Shown here: piece after piece, positions 42,351 through 51,685 of the stretch | How positions within the stretch are numbered: the first letter of the stretch is position 1 | Layout of the letters: every line of letters begins with the position of its first letter | From: Rhodoferax sp. | Lineage (GTDB): Bacteria > Pseudomonadota > Gammaproteobacteria > Burkholderiales > Burkholderiaceae_C | NCBI RefSeq assembly: GCF_030646845.1 | Contig: NZ_JAUSLE010000055.1 | Location: forward strand, 1 to 64,000 | Direction: 5' to 3' | Length of the DNA stretch: 64,000 bases | Translations under genes and position numbers: made by a program | Notes under the pieces: model-generated | The model's database searches: none | What the model was told of the DNA's origin: nothing | What the model saw: only the letters and a program-made list of their open reading frames with translations

Positions 42351-43340
42351 CTACGTGGCGCGGCGCTTGCGGCCGGGTGGCGCCAATTTTTTGGCCCGTG
42401 TCTCCGCCACCAGGTACAGCACGGCAGCCAGCGTCAGCGGGGCCAGGTAGTAGATGCTGCGGTAGACCAGCAGTGCCGCGAGTATTTCGTGGCTGGGCAG
42501 CTGGTGCGACAGCAGGACGACAAAGACTGCTTCCAGCACGCCGAGTCCGGCCGGGACGTGGGTGATGACGCCAGCCACCGCGGCGACCAGCAGCACGCCG
42601 ACCACGGTGGGAAACGCGATCTTTTGCTGCAGAAGCATGTACACCACGCCGCCCATGAGCAGCCAGTTGGCTGCACCCATGCACAGTTGCAGAGCCGCCA
42701 GTCGCAGCGAGGGCAGGCTCAGTTCATGGGCCCTGAGGGTGAAGTTGCGTTGAGGGGATAAAGCGCACAGCAGCAGGTAGACGAGCGAGATCGCCAGCAG
42801 AACAAAACCCAGAATCTGCAGGCCGCCACTGCCAATTTTCCAGCCAGGCGGCAGTGCCGGGGTGTGAAAGCCAAAAATGACGCCAGCCAGCAGCAGATAG
42901 CCCATCCAGTTGCTCAGCATGCTGAAGGACATCACGCGGGTGATCGTGCCGGTGCCAAGCCCCAGCCGTGAATAAAGCCGGTAACGCAGGGCGACGCCGC
43001 CCACCAGCGAGCCCAGGTTGAGGTTGAACACGTAGCTGATGAAGGTGACCCGCATCACGGTGGGCGTGCGCAGCGTGTGGCCGGTGTAGTGCCGTCCGAG
43101 CAGGTCAAATGAACTGTACAAGGTGAGGCTGAGCAGGGCCAGCACGACGGCGCCCAGCAGCGAGGGCAGCGGGTAGCTGGCGACGGTGGCAAACACCTCG
43201 CGCCACTCGACAGCGCGCGCCTGGGTGACCAGAAGCCAGGCGACCAGCAAGAAGAAAGCGGTCGTTGCGGCGCGCTTCACCCAGGGCCACCACGCCTTGC
43301 CGGTGATGCCGGGCTTGCGCCGCACAGGTTTCTGCGTCAT
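42351..43340 (-). CDS. ybhN: YbhN-type membrane protein (lysyl-PG synthase TM family)
   Basis: 329 residues with about eight hydrophobic segments; VTFISYVFNLNLGSLVGGVALRYRLYSRLGL and ITHVPAGLGVLEAVFVVLL are hallmarks of the flippase-like UPF0104/LPG synthase membrane domain. It lacks the catalytic C-terminal domain of MprF. It overlaps clsB by four bases in the order ybhP-clsB-ybhN, as in E. coli. Probably lipid transport. Confidence 0.85.
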   Translation of the reverse strand: MTQKPVRRKPGITGKAWWPWVKRAATTAFFLLVAWLLVTQARAVEWREVFATVASYPLPSLLGAVVLALLSLTLYSSFDLLGRHYTGHTLRTPTVMRVTFISYVFNLNLGSLVGGVALRYRLYSRLGLGTGTITRVMSFSMLSNWMGYLLLAGVIFGFHTPALPPGWKIGSGGLQILGFVLLAISLVYLLLCALSPQRNFTLRAHELSLPSLRLAALQLCMGAANWLLMGGVVYMLLQQKIAFPTVVGVLLVAAVAGVITHVPAGLGVLEAVFVVLLSHQLPSHEILAALLVYRSIYYLAPLTLAAVLYLVAETRAKKLAPPGRKRRAT

Positions 43341-44587
43341 GACACCTGGCCTTCATTGACGTGATCGCTCCCCGCCTCGGTCATCAACTTTTCGGCTGGC
43401 GTCAGGCGCGGCGTATGGGCTGGCAGCCAGCCAAACCAGGCCGGGTAGCGCCGCAGCAAATGGAAAACGAAGAAGCTGCGCAAGCTCACCCAGATGCCGG
43501 TCTCGGCCACATCCCTGAGCAGGATCTGCTTGCAGCTCTTTTGTATCAGCAGTTCGAGGTGCTCGCCCAAGCCCCGGTTGAATGCGCGGTCCTTGATGAT
43601 GACATTGGCCTCCAGGTTCAACGACAGGCTCAGCGGGTCCAGATTGCTGGAGCCCACCGTGGACCATTCGTCGTCGGTCAGCGCGACCTTGCCATGCAGC
43701 GGGCGCTCCTGGTATTCATAGATCTTGACGCCTGCCTCCAGCAGGTGGTGATAAAGCAGGCCGGCGGCGATTTTGACAATTGGCATGTCGGGCTCGCCCT
43801 GCAGGATCAGGTTCACGTCGACGCCGCGTCGCGCCGCCCGGCGCAGTTGCCGGAGCAGGCGGTAGCCAGGAAAAAAGTAGGCATTGGCGATGATGATGCG
43901 GTGTCGCGCACCGCGGATGGCGATGCGGTAGTGACGTTCAATGTCGCTTCGGTGTTCGCGGTTGTCGCGCGTCACCAGGAGGGCCTCGGCGGTGCCCGCC
44001 GCTGGCAGCGTGTTGTCCTGCGGAACTTCCGGCGCGCGTCCGAACAGGCGATGACGAAGGCTGGGCGGCTGACGCTGGGCGATCAGCAGCTGGGTCATCG
44101 CATAGTCCTGGATCTGGGTCACCAGCGGCCCCTCAATCTCCACCGAGTAGTCCTGCTTGGCCGTCGGGCCAAAGTCCGCCAGATGGTCGGCCGAGTAGTT
44201 GATGCCGCCAACGAAGGCGCGTGTGCCGTCGATCACGACAATCTTGCGGTGCATGCGCCGAAACACGTTGGTGCGGTAGCCCCACAGCCTGGGGCTGGGG
44301 TCGAACACATGGACCCGTACGCCGGCTTGCGTCAGTGCCGAGATGAAGGCGGGCGACAGGTCAGGCGAGCCGTAACCGTCGATGGTGACATCAATCTGCA
44401 CGCCTCGTCTCGCTGCCGTCAGCAGCGCTGCCTGCAGGGCCAGGCCCACCTTGTCTTCAAACAGGATGAAGGTTTCCAGCAGGACCTCGCGCTCGGCCGC
44501 GGCAATGCACTCAAAAACGCGCGGGAAGAAGGCCTCGCCATTGATCAGCAGTGTGACCAGGTTGCCACCGACCCAACGCCCGTTCAT
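43337..44587 (-). CDS. clsB: Cardiolipin synthase B
   Basis: 416 residues of the phospholipase D superfamily with two HKD motifs: MHRKIVVIDGTRAFVGGINYS and LHGKVALTDDEWSTVGSSNLDPLS. Makes cardiolipin or phosphatidylglycerol-type products by phosphatidyl transfer. Start MNGRWVGGN at 44587 overlaps the preceding gene's stop (ATGA), so the longer in-frame start at 44635 is rejected. Confidence 0.9.
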   Translation of the reverse strand: MNGRWVGGNLVTLLINGEAFFPRVFECIAAAEREVLLETFILFEDKVGLALQAALLTAARRGVQIDVTIDGYGSPDLSPAFISALTQAGVRVHVFDPSPRLWGYRTNVFRRMHRKIVVIDGTRAFVGGINYSADHLADFGPTAKQDYSVEIEGPLVTQIQDYAMTQLLIAQRQPPSLRHRLFGRAPEVPQDNTLPAAGTAEALLVTRDNREHRSDIERHYRIAIRGARHRIIIANAYFFPGYRLLRQLRRAARRGVDVNLILQGEPDMPIVKIAAGLLYHHLLEAGVKIYEYQERPLHGKVALTDDEWSTVGSSNLDPLSLSLNLEANVIIKDRAFNRGLGEHLELLIQKSCKQILLRDVAETGIWVSLRSFFVFHLLRRYPAWFGWLPAHTPRLTPAEKLMTEAGSDHVNEGQVS

Positions 44588-45444
44588 AGCTCGATGTCCG
44601 CCGCCAGGGGTGCGTGGTCCGACAGATGGGACCAAGGTTTGAGCGGCAGCACCATTGGCGCGTGGCCGATCGCGTTACGCACGTAGATGCGGTCCAGCGG
44701 AAGCCAGGGAAAACGTGCCGGGAACGTGCGGGCGGCCTTGCCGTGGGCCTGTACAAATACCTCATGCATGCTGGCGCCCTGCGCCAGCACGTCGTGGGCG
44801 CGGCGGCGCCAGTCATTGAAGTCGCCCGCCGCAATCACCGGGGCATTGGCCGGGATGTGCTTGTGCACGATGTCGCACAGCATATGGAGCTGTTTGAGGC
44901 GGTGAGCCTCGGTCAGCCCGAGATGCACGCAAATGACGTGGACACAGGCGTCGCGGCCGGGCACCTGCAACTCACAGTGCAGCAGGCCACGCCCCTCGGC
45001 ACCGCTGATGGAGACGTCCCGGTTGTCGAAGCTGACGATGGGAAACTTTGACAGCACGGCGTTGCCATGGTGGCCGCTGGTGTGGACGGCATTGCGCCCA
45101 TAGGCGAACTGCGGCCAGATGCTGTCGGCCAGGAACTCGTAGTGGGGTGTGGCCGGGTAGTTGGCCACCCGACTTTCGTGCGAGGAGTGTGTCCCCGTTA
45201 CCTCCTGCAAGAAAACCACATCGGCACCGACGCTGCGGATGGCTTCGCGCAACTCATGCAGGATGAATTTGCGGTTGAAGAACGAAAACCCCTTGTGGAT
45301 GTTGACCGTCAGGACTTTGATGGAAAAGCTTGGCGACGCCGATGCAGGTGCTTCCTGGGTGGCGGCCAGCGCATCGGCTTCATTGGGTGAGGCGGTGACA
45401 GTGGCCGTTTGACCGAGGTTCATAAGGGATTCAGGAGAAGGCAT
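44584..45444 (-). CDS. ybhP: Endonuclease/exonuclease/phosphatase family protein (YbhP-like)
   Basis: 286 residues. VLTVNIHKGFSFFN, ADVVFLQEV, AAGDFNDW and the terminal LSDHAPLAADIEL are the EEP metal and catalytic motifs. First gene of the ybhP-clsB-ybhN operon. ATG 45444 is chosen; ATG 45423 is an alternative and the in-frame TTG at 45465 is less likely. In this context a phosphodiesterase or lipid phosphatase role is as likely as a nuclease. Confidence 0.84.
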   Translation of the reverse strand: MPSPESLMNLGQTATVTASPNEADALAATQEAPASASPSFSIKVLTVNIHKGFSFFNRKFILHELREAIRSVGADVVFLQEVTGTHSSHESRVANYPATPHYEFLADSIWPQFAYGRNAVHTSGHHGNAVLSKFPIVSFDNRDVSISGAEGRGLLHCELQVPGRDACVHVICVHLGLTEAHRLKQLHMLCDIVHKHIPANAPVIAAGDFNDWRRRAHDVLAQGASMHEVFVQAHGKAARTFPARFPWLPLDRIYVRNAIGHAPMVLPLKPWSHLSDHAPLAADIEL

Positions 45445-45640
45445 GAGGCGAAAAGAAAGGGACAAGCTACATTTTTATGCCACCCGGTCCCCATCGACTG
45501 TAGGACAGCAAGCCAATTTTGCTCTTTTGACACATTTTGGGAAGCCTTTCAGAGGGCGAGGTCCTGGGCCGGCAGATGGGCCGCATCGCGCGTCGACGCG
45601 AACCTTTGCTTCGCTATAGACTTGAGTGACAGGAGTATTC

Positions 45641-46834
45641 ATGAAAATCATTGATTCCATCGTTACCCAGGCCGCCGCTATGGCCACCATTCGCCGCGAT
45701 ATTCACGCCCACCCCGAGTTGTGTTTTGAAGAAGCCCGCACCGCCGATGTGGTGGCGCAGAAGCTCACCGAGTGGGGCATTCCCATTCACCGCGGCATGG
45801 GGACGACCGGTGTGGTCGGCATCGTCAAGAATGGAACCTCCGGGCGCGCCATCGGCCTGCGGGCGGACATGGATGCCCTGCCGATGCAGGAGTTCAACAC
45901 CTTCAGCCACGCCAGCCAACACCCCGGCAAGATGCACGCCTGTGGCCATGATGGCCACACAGCCATGCTGTTGGCCGCGGCCCAGCACTTTGCCAAAAAC
46001 CGTAATTTTGATGGCACGGTGTACTTGATCTTCCAACCCGCAGAAGAGGGCGGTGGTGGCGCGCGCGAGATGATCAAGGATGGTTTGTTTGACAAGTTTC
46101 CGATGGACGCCGTGTTTGGCATGCACAACTGGCCGGGCTCTGAAGTGGGCAAGTTTGCCGTCAGCCCGGGGCCGGTGATGGCCTCCAGTAATGAGTTCAA
46201 GATCACCATTCACGGCAAGGGCGGCCATGCGGCCCTGCCGCACAACGGGCTCGACCCGGTGCCGGTGGCCTGCCAGATGGTGCAGGCCTTTCAGACCATC
46301 ATCAGCCGCAACAAGAAGCCGATCGATGCCGGTGTGATCTCCGTCACCATGATCCACGCCGGTGAGGCGACCAATGTCATACCCGACAGCTGTGAGTTGC
46401 AGGGCACCGTGCGCACCTTCACGCTGGAGGTGCTTGATCTGATCGAGCAGCGGATGAAGCAGATTGCGGAGCACACCTGTGCCGCGTTTGACATGACCTG
46501 CGACTTCGAGTTTGTCCGCAACTACCCACCCACCATCAACAGCGCCAGAGAATCAGAGTTCGCGCGCCGGGTGATGGCGAGCATCGTCGGTGAGGACAAC
46601 GTCCAGGTGCAGGAGCCCACCATGGGGGCGGAGGATTTTTCCTACATGCTGCTGGCCAAACCCGGTTGCTACAGTTTCATTGCGAACGGTGACGGTGCAC
46701 ACCGGGAAATGGGGCATGGCGGCGGCCCCTGCATGCTGCACAACCCCAGTTATGACTTCAACGATGACCTGATTCCCCTGGGTGCCACCTATTGGGTGCG
46801 CCTGGCCGAGGAATGGCTCAAAGACGCTGCGTGA
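45641..46834 (+). CDS. M20-family amidohydrolase (hippurate/aminoacylase type)
   Basis: 397 residues. Metal ligands occur in MHACGHDGHTAMLLAAA, QPAEEGGGGAREM and the MGAEDFSYML segment near the C-terminus; the lid domain is inserted at ~185-300. The family hydrolyses N-acyl amino acids. ATG 45641 has AGGAG five bases before it; GTG 45626 is an alternative. Followed by a DUF2817 peptidase gene and an amidase nearby, suggesting amide or peptide catabolism. Confidence 0.9.
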   Translation: MKIIDSIVTQAAAMATIRRDIHAHPELCFEEARTADVVAQKLTEWGIPIHRGMGTTGVVGIVKNGTSGRAIGLRADMDALPMQEFNTFSHASQHPGKMHACGHDGHTAMLLAAAQHFAKNRNFDGTVYLIFQPAEEGGGGAREMIKDGLFDKFPMDAVFGMHNWPGSEVGKFAVSPGPVMASSNEFKITIHGKGGHAALPHNGLDPVPVACQMVQAFQTIISRNKKPIDAGVISVTMIHAGEATNVIPDSCELQGTVRTFTLEVLDLIEQRMKQIAEHTCAAFDMTCDFEFVRNYPPTINSARESEFARRVMASIVGEDNVQVQEPTMGAEDFSYMLLAKPGCYSFIANGDGAHREMGHGGGPCMLHNPSYDFNDDLIPLGATYWVRLAEEWLKDAA

Positions 46835-46845
46835 GGCCGTGCCAC

Positions 46846-47943
46846 ATGATGAATGTCGTTGATTCCTTCTCCGCCAGCTACGCAAAGGCGCGTGTCAAGT
46901 TTCTGGAGGCCGCCGCCACCGCCGGCTTGACCGTTACGTCCCATCTTCACCCGCTGTCCGGGCGGGATGGTGAAGCCCTGGCCATGGATGTGGCACTGGA
47001 CGGGTCGCCGGATGCGAGCAAGCTGCTGATCGTGACCAGCGCCTGTCATGGCGTTGAGGGCTATTGCGGCAGCGGCGTGCAGGTGTTCGCGCTGCATGAT
47101 GCGCAGTGGCGCGAAAAGGCCCGCGCGCAGGGTGTTGCCGTGCTGTACGTGCACGCCCTCAATCCTTTTGGTTTTTCGCATATTCGCCGTACCACCCACG
47201 AAAACGTGGACTTGAACCGTAATTTTCAGGATTTCTCGAAACCCTTGCCCGTGAACGAGGCCTATCGTGCCTTGCGTCCCTTGCTGCTGCCGGAACAATG
47301 GCCGCCAGACGCTGCCAACGCGCAAGCGGTGGCCCGGTTCATTGAGACGAATGGAATGGCCGCATTTCAGGCCGCGATCACGCGGGGTCAGCATGAGTTT
47401 CCCGAGGGCCTGTTCTTTGGTGGCACCGAACCGACCTGGAGCAACCGGACGATCCGTCAGGTGCTGCGGGATCATGCGCGCAAGGCACAGCGTATTGCCT
47501 GGATCGATTTGCACACGGGCCTGGGGCCCAACGGTGTGGGGGAGCGCATTTTTGCCTGCCGGGATGACCAGGCTGCTCTGGCAAGGGCTCGCGACTGGTG
47601 GGGCGGGCAGGGCGCGACGCCGGTGACATCGATCTATGACGGAACATCCACTTCCGCGTTTCTGACGGGGCTCATGTGGATTGCCCTGTACGAGGAATGT
47701 CCGCAGGCCGAGTACACCGGTATTGCCATGGAGTACGGCACGCAGCCGATGGCCGAGGTCATGCTGGCCCTGCGCGCCGAGCACTGGCTCAATATTCACC
47801 CGCAAGCGCCGGCGGCTTTGGCCAGGCAGATCAAGCAGCAAATGATGGATGCCTTTTACACCGACACCGACGCCTGGAAAGGCCAGATCATCAGCCAGGC
47901 ACGCCAAGCCCTGTTTCAGGCGGTAGACGGACTCGGCGCCTGA
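46846..47943 (+). CDS. DUF2817 (M14-like) metallopeptidase
   Basis: 365 residues. The Zn-carboxypeptidase fold is indicated by TSACHGVEGYCGSGVQ (HxxE: H69/E72), VDLNRNF, WIDLHTGLG (third ligand His) and the late AMEYGTQP glutamate. This is DUF2817, related to succinylglutamate desuccinylase and M14 peptidases. ATG 46846 is chosen; the space behind the M20 gene is 11 bases. Probably cotranscribed with it. Confidence 0.82.
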   Translation: MMNVVDSFSASYAKARVKFLEAAATAGLTVTSHLHPLSGRDGEALAMDVALDGSPDASKLLIVTSACHGVEGYCGSGVQVFALHDAQWREKARAQGVAVLYVHALNPFGFSHIRRTTHENVDLNRNFQDFSKPLPVNEAYRALRPLLLPEQWPPDAANAQAVARFIETNGMAAFQAAITRGQHEFPEGLFFGGTEPTWSNRTIRQVLRDHARKAQRIAWIDLHTGLGPNGVGERIFACRDDQAALARARDWWGGQGATPVTSIYDGTSTSAFLTGLMWIALYEECPQAEYTGIAMEYGTQPMAEVMLALRAEHWLNIHPQAPAALARQIKQQMMDAFYTDTDAWKGQIISQARQALFQAVDGLGA

Positions 47944-47944
47944 G

Positions 47945-48712
47945 TCAATCCGCAAAGCGGCGCGCGGCCATCTCCAGCAAACCGTCAAAAATCAGGTTGT
48001 CCACCAGTTCGAAGGGCACCGACATGCTGGGGGCCATCTTCCAGCCCGCGCCGCCGGTCATGACGCATTTGGGTTCGGCGCCGCAGTGCATGCGCACATG
48101 CTGCACCATGCGCTCCACGGCGCCGGCAATGGCGTAGGTGCCGCCGCTGGTGAGCGCGTCACTGGTGTTGGTAGGGAATTCGCGCACCTCGCCGGTTGGC
48201 ACGTGCAGTCCGGCGGTGCCTGACTCCAGGGCTCGCAGCATGATGCCGTGGCCCGGCAGGATCAGGCCGCCCAGGAACTTGCCGCTGGCATCAATCGCCT
48301 CCACCGTCACTGCGGTGCCCACCATGACGACGACCATTGGCCGCGCCGGGCCCTGAGCCAGAGCGCGGTGCCAGGCGCCGATCATCGCCACCCATCGGTC
48401 CGCGCCCAGGCGCGCGGGATAGTCATAGCCATTGGTCAGGCCAGCTTCTGCCGCACCGGACACCACCCATTGGGGGGCCACATCCCAGATTTCCATCTGC
48501 TCCTCAACCCGGCGTTTGACGGCGTCGCCAGCAACAATGCAGCCCAGCATGCGGTCGGGTGGCGTCACGGTGGCCCAGGCACCGTCCGCCAGTTTGTCAA
48601 TATTTTCGAGAAACTCGGCGCCTTGGGCCAGCAACGGTGCGTCTGGATGGGGTGATTGGTGAAGCGCCCACTTCAGGCGGGTATTGCCAACGTCAATTGC
48701 CAGAAATGTCAT
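47945..48712 (-). CDS. coaX: Type III pantothenate kinase
   Basis: 255 residues, first step of CoA synthesis. ASKHA-fold motifs: [14 protein letters not shown] (phosphate loop), [27 protein letters not shown] and [15 protein letters not shown]. The start at 48712 is fixed by the [12 protein letters not shown]-terminus; the longer open frame upstream is antisense to the amidase gene. Convergent with the DUF2817 gene, one base apart. Confidence 0.92.
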   Translation of the reverse strand: MTFLAIDVGNTRLKWALHQSPHPDAPLLAQGAEFLENIDKLADGAWATVTPPDRMLGCIVAGDAVKRRVEEQMEIWDVAPQWVVSGAAEAGLTNGYDYPARLGADRWVAMIGAWHRALAQGPARPMVVVMVGTAVTVEAIDASGKFLGGLILPGHGIMLRALESGTAGLHVPTGEVREFPTNTSDALTSGGTYAIAGAVERMVQHVRMHCGAEPKCVMTGGAGWKMAPSMSVPFELVDNLIFDGLLEMAARRFAD

Positions 48713-48817
48713 GCCATCATTATCATCAAACCAGAGAGGGCTGGCCAACAGGGTTTGTCCGTTGTGGAACGATCTGCACGTTGCCGCCAAAACACTCGCC
48801 CACCGGATCACCAAGCC

Positions 48818-50260
48818 ATGTCCATCGTTGAACTCCCTGCCCATTCCTTGTCCTGCGCCATCCATGCGAGGGAGATTTCCTGCCGTGATGTGATGCAGGC
48901 CTACCTGCGCCGGATTGACTTGGTCAACCCGAGGCATCAGGCCATTGTGAGCCTGCAGGATGGCGATCTGCTGCTGCGCCAAGCCGATGAGCGAGACGCG
49001 CAGCTGGCGCGTGGTGAGTCCCTGGGCTGGATGCATGGCATGCCGCAGGCCATCAAGGACCTTGCCAACTCGGCGGGTATCCCCACCACGCTCGGCTCGT
49101 CCCTGATGCGCAACTTTGTCCCGCAGGAAGACGGTTTGATGGTGCAGCGCATGAAAGCGGCCGGCTGTATCGTGATCGGCAAGACCAATACGCCCGAATT
49201 TGGCCTGGGCTCGCATACCTTCAACGAGGTGTTTGGTGCCACCCGCAATGCCTACGATATCTCGCGCTCGGCCGGGGGCAGCAGTGGGGGCGCGGCGGTG
49301 GCAGTGGCCCTGCGCATGTTGCCGGTGGCCGATGGTTCGGATTTCATGGGCAGCCTGCGCAACCCGGCCGGCTGGAACAATGTCTTTGGCCTGCGGCCCA
49401 GCCAGGGGCGCGTGCCGATGTGGCCGGCGCAGGACGCCTGGGTCAGCCAGCTCGGTACCGAAGGTCCGATGGGGCGCACCGTTCAGGATGTTGCCCGTCT
49501 GCTTGATGTGCAGGCTGGCTTTGATCAGCGCGCTCCTCTTTCGATAGCTGATGGCGCCCGTTTTACGGGGGCTTTGGGTGGTTTTGACTGCAAAAGAGTG
49601 CGCATTGGCTGGCTGGGGGATCTTTCGGGCCATCTCACCATGGAGCCGGGCATTCTCGACGTGTGCGAGCAGGGGCTGCACCGGCTGGAGGTGCTGGGCT
49701 GCACGGTGGAACCGGCGCAGCTGGGCATGCCACCGGAGACGATCTGGCGGGCCTGGCTGGTCTGGCGCCGCGCGCTGGTCGCGGCGCGCATCGCCCCGTT
49801 CTTGTTGAATCCAAAAAATCGCGCACTGATCAAGGCCGAGGCGTTGTGGGAGCACGAGCAGGCGCGCAACCTCAGCGGCACCGAATTCCTGAGTGCCAGC
49901 GTGCAGCGCACGGCCTTTTACCAGCACATGCTCTCGTTGTTCAAAGAACATGACTTCCTGGCCTTGCCGGTGGCGCAGGTCTGGCCCTTCGATGTCGATC
50001 AGCGCTGGCCGGGTTACATCAATGGCGTCGAGATGGACACCTACCATCGCTGGATGGAGGTGACTATTTACGCCACCTTTGCCGGGTTGCCCTGCATCAG
50101 TGTGCCGGTCGGGTTTGATGCTCGTGGCTTGCCCATGGGCCTGCAGGTGATCGGCAAGCCGCATGGCGACTGGGAGTTGCTGCAACTGGCGTATGCCTAT
50201 GAGCAAACCGCGCAAGAGGTACTTCAACGCCCGCCACCTGTGGCGTCAGCATGGCGGTGA
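48818..50260 (+). CDS. Amidase signature enzyme
   Basis: 480 residues. The Ser-cisSer-Lys triad is visible: K in [14 protein letters not shown], and the two serines in [36 protein letters not shown]. Converts amides to acids; substrate unknown. ATG 48818 begins [11 protein letters not shown], the common family start. Bases 49543-49586 align without gaps to the intergenic repeat core, though the encoded residues fit the family. Confidence 0.88.
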   Translation: MSIVELPAHSLSCAIHAREISCRDVMQAYLRRIDLVNPRHQAIVSLQDGDLLLRQADERDAQLARGESLGWMHGMPQAIKDLANSAGIPTTLGSSLMRNFVPQEDGLMVQRMKAAGCIVIGKTNTPEFGLGSHTFNEVFGATRNAYDISRSAGGSSGGAAVAVALRMLPVADGSDFMGSLRNPAGWNNVFGLRPSQGRVPMWPAQDAWVSQLGTEGPMGRTVQDVARLLDVQAGFDQRAPLSIADGARFTGALGGFDCKRVRIGWLGDLSGHLTMEPGILDVCEQGLHRLEVLGCTVEPAQLGMPPETIWRAWLVWRRALVAARIAPFLLNPKNRALIKAEALWEHEQARNLSGTEFLSASVQRTAFYQHMLSLFKEHDFLALPVAQVWPFDVDQRWPGYINGVEMDTYHRWMEVTIYATFAGLPCISVPVGFDARGLPMGLQVIGKPHGDWELLQLAYAYEQTAQEVLQRPPPVASAWR

Positions 50261-50275
50261 AAGGGTGACTGCGTC

Positions 50276-51388
50276 CTAGCCCTGCCGCCAAGGCAGGCCG
50301 TGGTAGCGCCAGCCGTTTTTGCGCCCCCGCTGTGCGTGCTCGTCCGGATCGCCTTCAAAACCCTCAAGGATGTTGTAGGCCTCCAGCCCCAGCTCGGTGG
50401 CGCGTCTGGCCGCTGCGATGGAGCGCACACCGCTGCGGCACAACAAGACGACTTTCTTGTCGGCCGGCACGGCTGCCAGCAGACCGTCATCAAAGGCGGA
50501 ATTCATGACCATGCCCGGCCACTGCTTCCACGCCAGGGGAACAGCGCCTGGCACAAAACCCACCCATTCACGCTCGGCGTCGGTGCGAACATCAACCAGT
50601 ACCGCGTCGCCTGCCTGCCACCACTGACAGGCCAGTTGGGGCGATACATCGCCGGCATAGCCCTGCGCGGGACGCGCCGTCAGCATCGCTTCGCCGCCTG
50701 CGTCATGCCGCAGCCCCGAGCTGAGATTGGCCGGCACTGCTTCGTCAATGCGTTTGGGCTTGGGTAAATGCAGCGCCGCCATGATGGCGGTGAACTCGGC
50801 CAGCGTCTTGCCCGCCACGCGCGCGTTGCCGGCCTTCTCCGCCGCGATGGTGGAATGGGTACGCCCGTGGTAGTCATGCCCCGGCCAGACCGTGGTGGCA
50901 TCCGGCAGTGCAAACAGGACCTGGGTCAGGCTGTGATACAGCGCCTCGGAACTGCCGGATTGGAAGTCGGTACGACCACAGCCGTTGATCAGCAAGGTGT
51001 CACCGGTGAATACGTGCTCACGCCACAGAAAGCTCATGCTGCCGGCGGTGTGTCCGGGCGTATGAAGTGCCTTGATTTGCTCGTGGCCAAAACTGAGGGT
51101 GTCGCCGTCCTTGAGTTGGACCGCGGCCGTGGTGATGCCGCAGCCAGCGGGCGCTGCGGTTCTGGCGCCCGCCAACTCGGCCAGCTGTCCGGCGCTGGTG
51201 ATGTGGTCAGCGTGGGCGTGTGTCTCCACGGTCCAGAGCAGCTTCAGGCCGTACTCGCGCAGGGTTGCCAGATCGCGCTCCAGCTGAACGTCCACCGGAT
51301 CGATGATGATGGCATCGCGCGTTCCCTCATCAAACAGGACGTAGGTGTAGGTGGAAGATGCCGGGTCAAAAAGCTGGATGGGTTTCAT
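50276..51388 (-). CDS. Persulfide dioxygenase-rhodanese fusion (PRF)
   Basis: 370 residues. The N-terminal MBL domain carries the ETHE1-type site: THAHADH (H57, H59, D61, H62), TPGHTAGS, VFTGDTLLINGCGRTDF and WPGHDYHGRT. The C-terminal rhodanese domain has active C317 (LLCRSGVRS). The fusion oxidises glutathione persulfide to sulfite and transfers sulfur, linking to the sox and rhodanese genes of the window. It has an intact metal site, unlike the MBL protein at 36285. Confidence 0.92.
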   Translation of the reverse strand: MKPIQLFDPASSTYTYVLFDEGTRDAIIIDPVDVQLERDLATLREYGLKLLWTVETHAHADHITSAGQLAELAGARTAAPAGCGITTAAVQLKDGDTLSFGHEQIKALHTPGHTAGSMSFLWREHVFTGDTLLINGCGRTDFQSGSSEALYHSLTQVLFALPDATTVWPGHDYHGRTHSTIAAEKAGNARVAGKTLAEFTAIMAALHLPKPKRIDEAVPANLSSGLRHDAGGEAMLTARPAQGYAGDVSPQLACQWWQAGDAVLVDVRTDAEREWVGFVPGAVPLAWKQWPGMVMNSAFDDGLLAAVPADKKVVLLCRSGVRSIAAARRATELGLEAYNILEGFEGDPDEHAQRGRKNGWRYHGLPWRQG

Positions 51389-51608
51389 GGCGGGTCTGGA
51401 TCTGTTGAAGGGTGAAGAAACGATTGCGCACCTGTTGATTTTCACATTGATGCTGACGGGGAGCAACTCAAACGCGCCCGGCAGCTGGCTGATTCAAATG
51501 GGGGCATTGCCGGTTGCGGTTCCATGACGATCGCGAGCCGGCACCGGATTAGTTGAAAAAAATTAAAAACTCTTGTGAGTTAAAAGAACTCCGATAGTGG
51601 CTTTCATT
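51389..51608. other. Intergenic region before the TRAP operon
   Basis: Between the PRF gene and dctP. It contains an AT-rich segment (51550-51590) likely to hold the dctP promoter. I see no gene here. Confidence 0.5.
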
Positions 51609-51618
51609 GGTAATTACC
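51609..51618. promoter_or_regulatory. GntR-like palindrome before the TRAP operon
   Basis: GGTAATTACC is a perfect 10-bp palindrome (context ATTGGTAATTACCC), 68 bases before dctP, and resembles the GGT-N4-ACC cores bound by FadR-subfamily GntR repressors that often control TRAP transporters. No regulator is adjacent. Confidence 0.35.
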
Positions 51619-51685
51619 CTGTAACAAATGTCCGGAAAAAGGAAAAAGATAGGCTGTTTGCCAATCAACAACAGGAGACACAAGC

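Noticed and set aside
42322-42684. Upstream extension of the molybdopterin oxidoreductase frame
   Set aside because: It overlaps ybhN on the same strand in another frame and lacks family similarity; ATG 42321 just before the 4Fe-4S motif fits.
48713-50227. Long minus-strand open frame continuing upstream of coaX
   Set aside because: It is antisense to the amidase gene; CoaX has a clear N-terminus at 48712.
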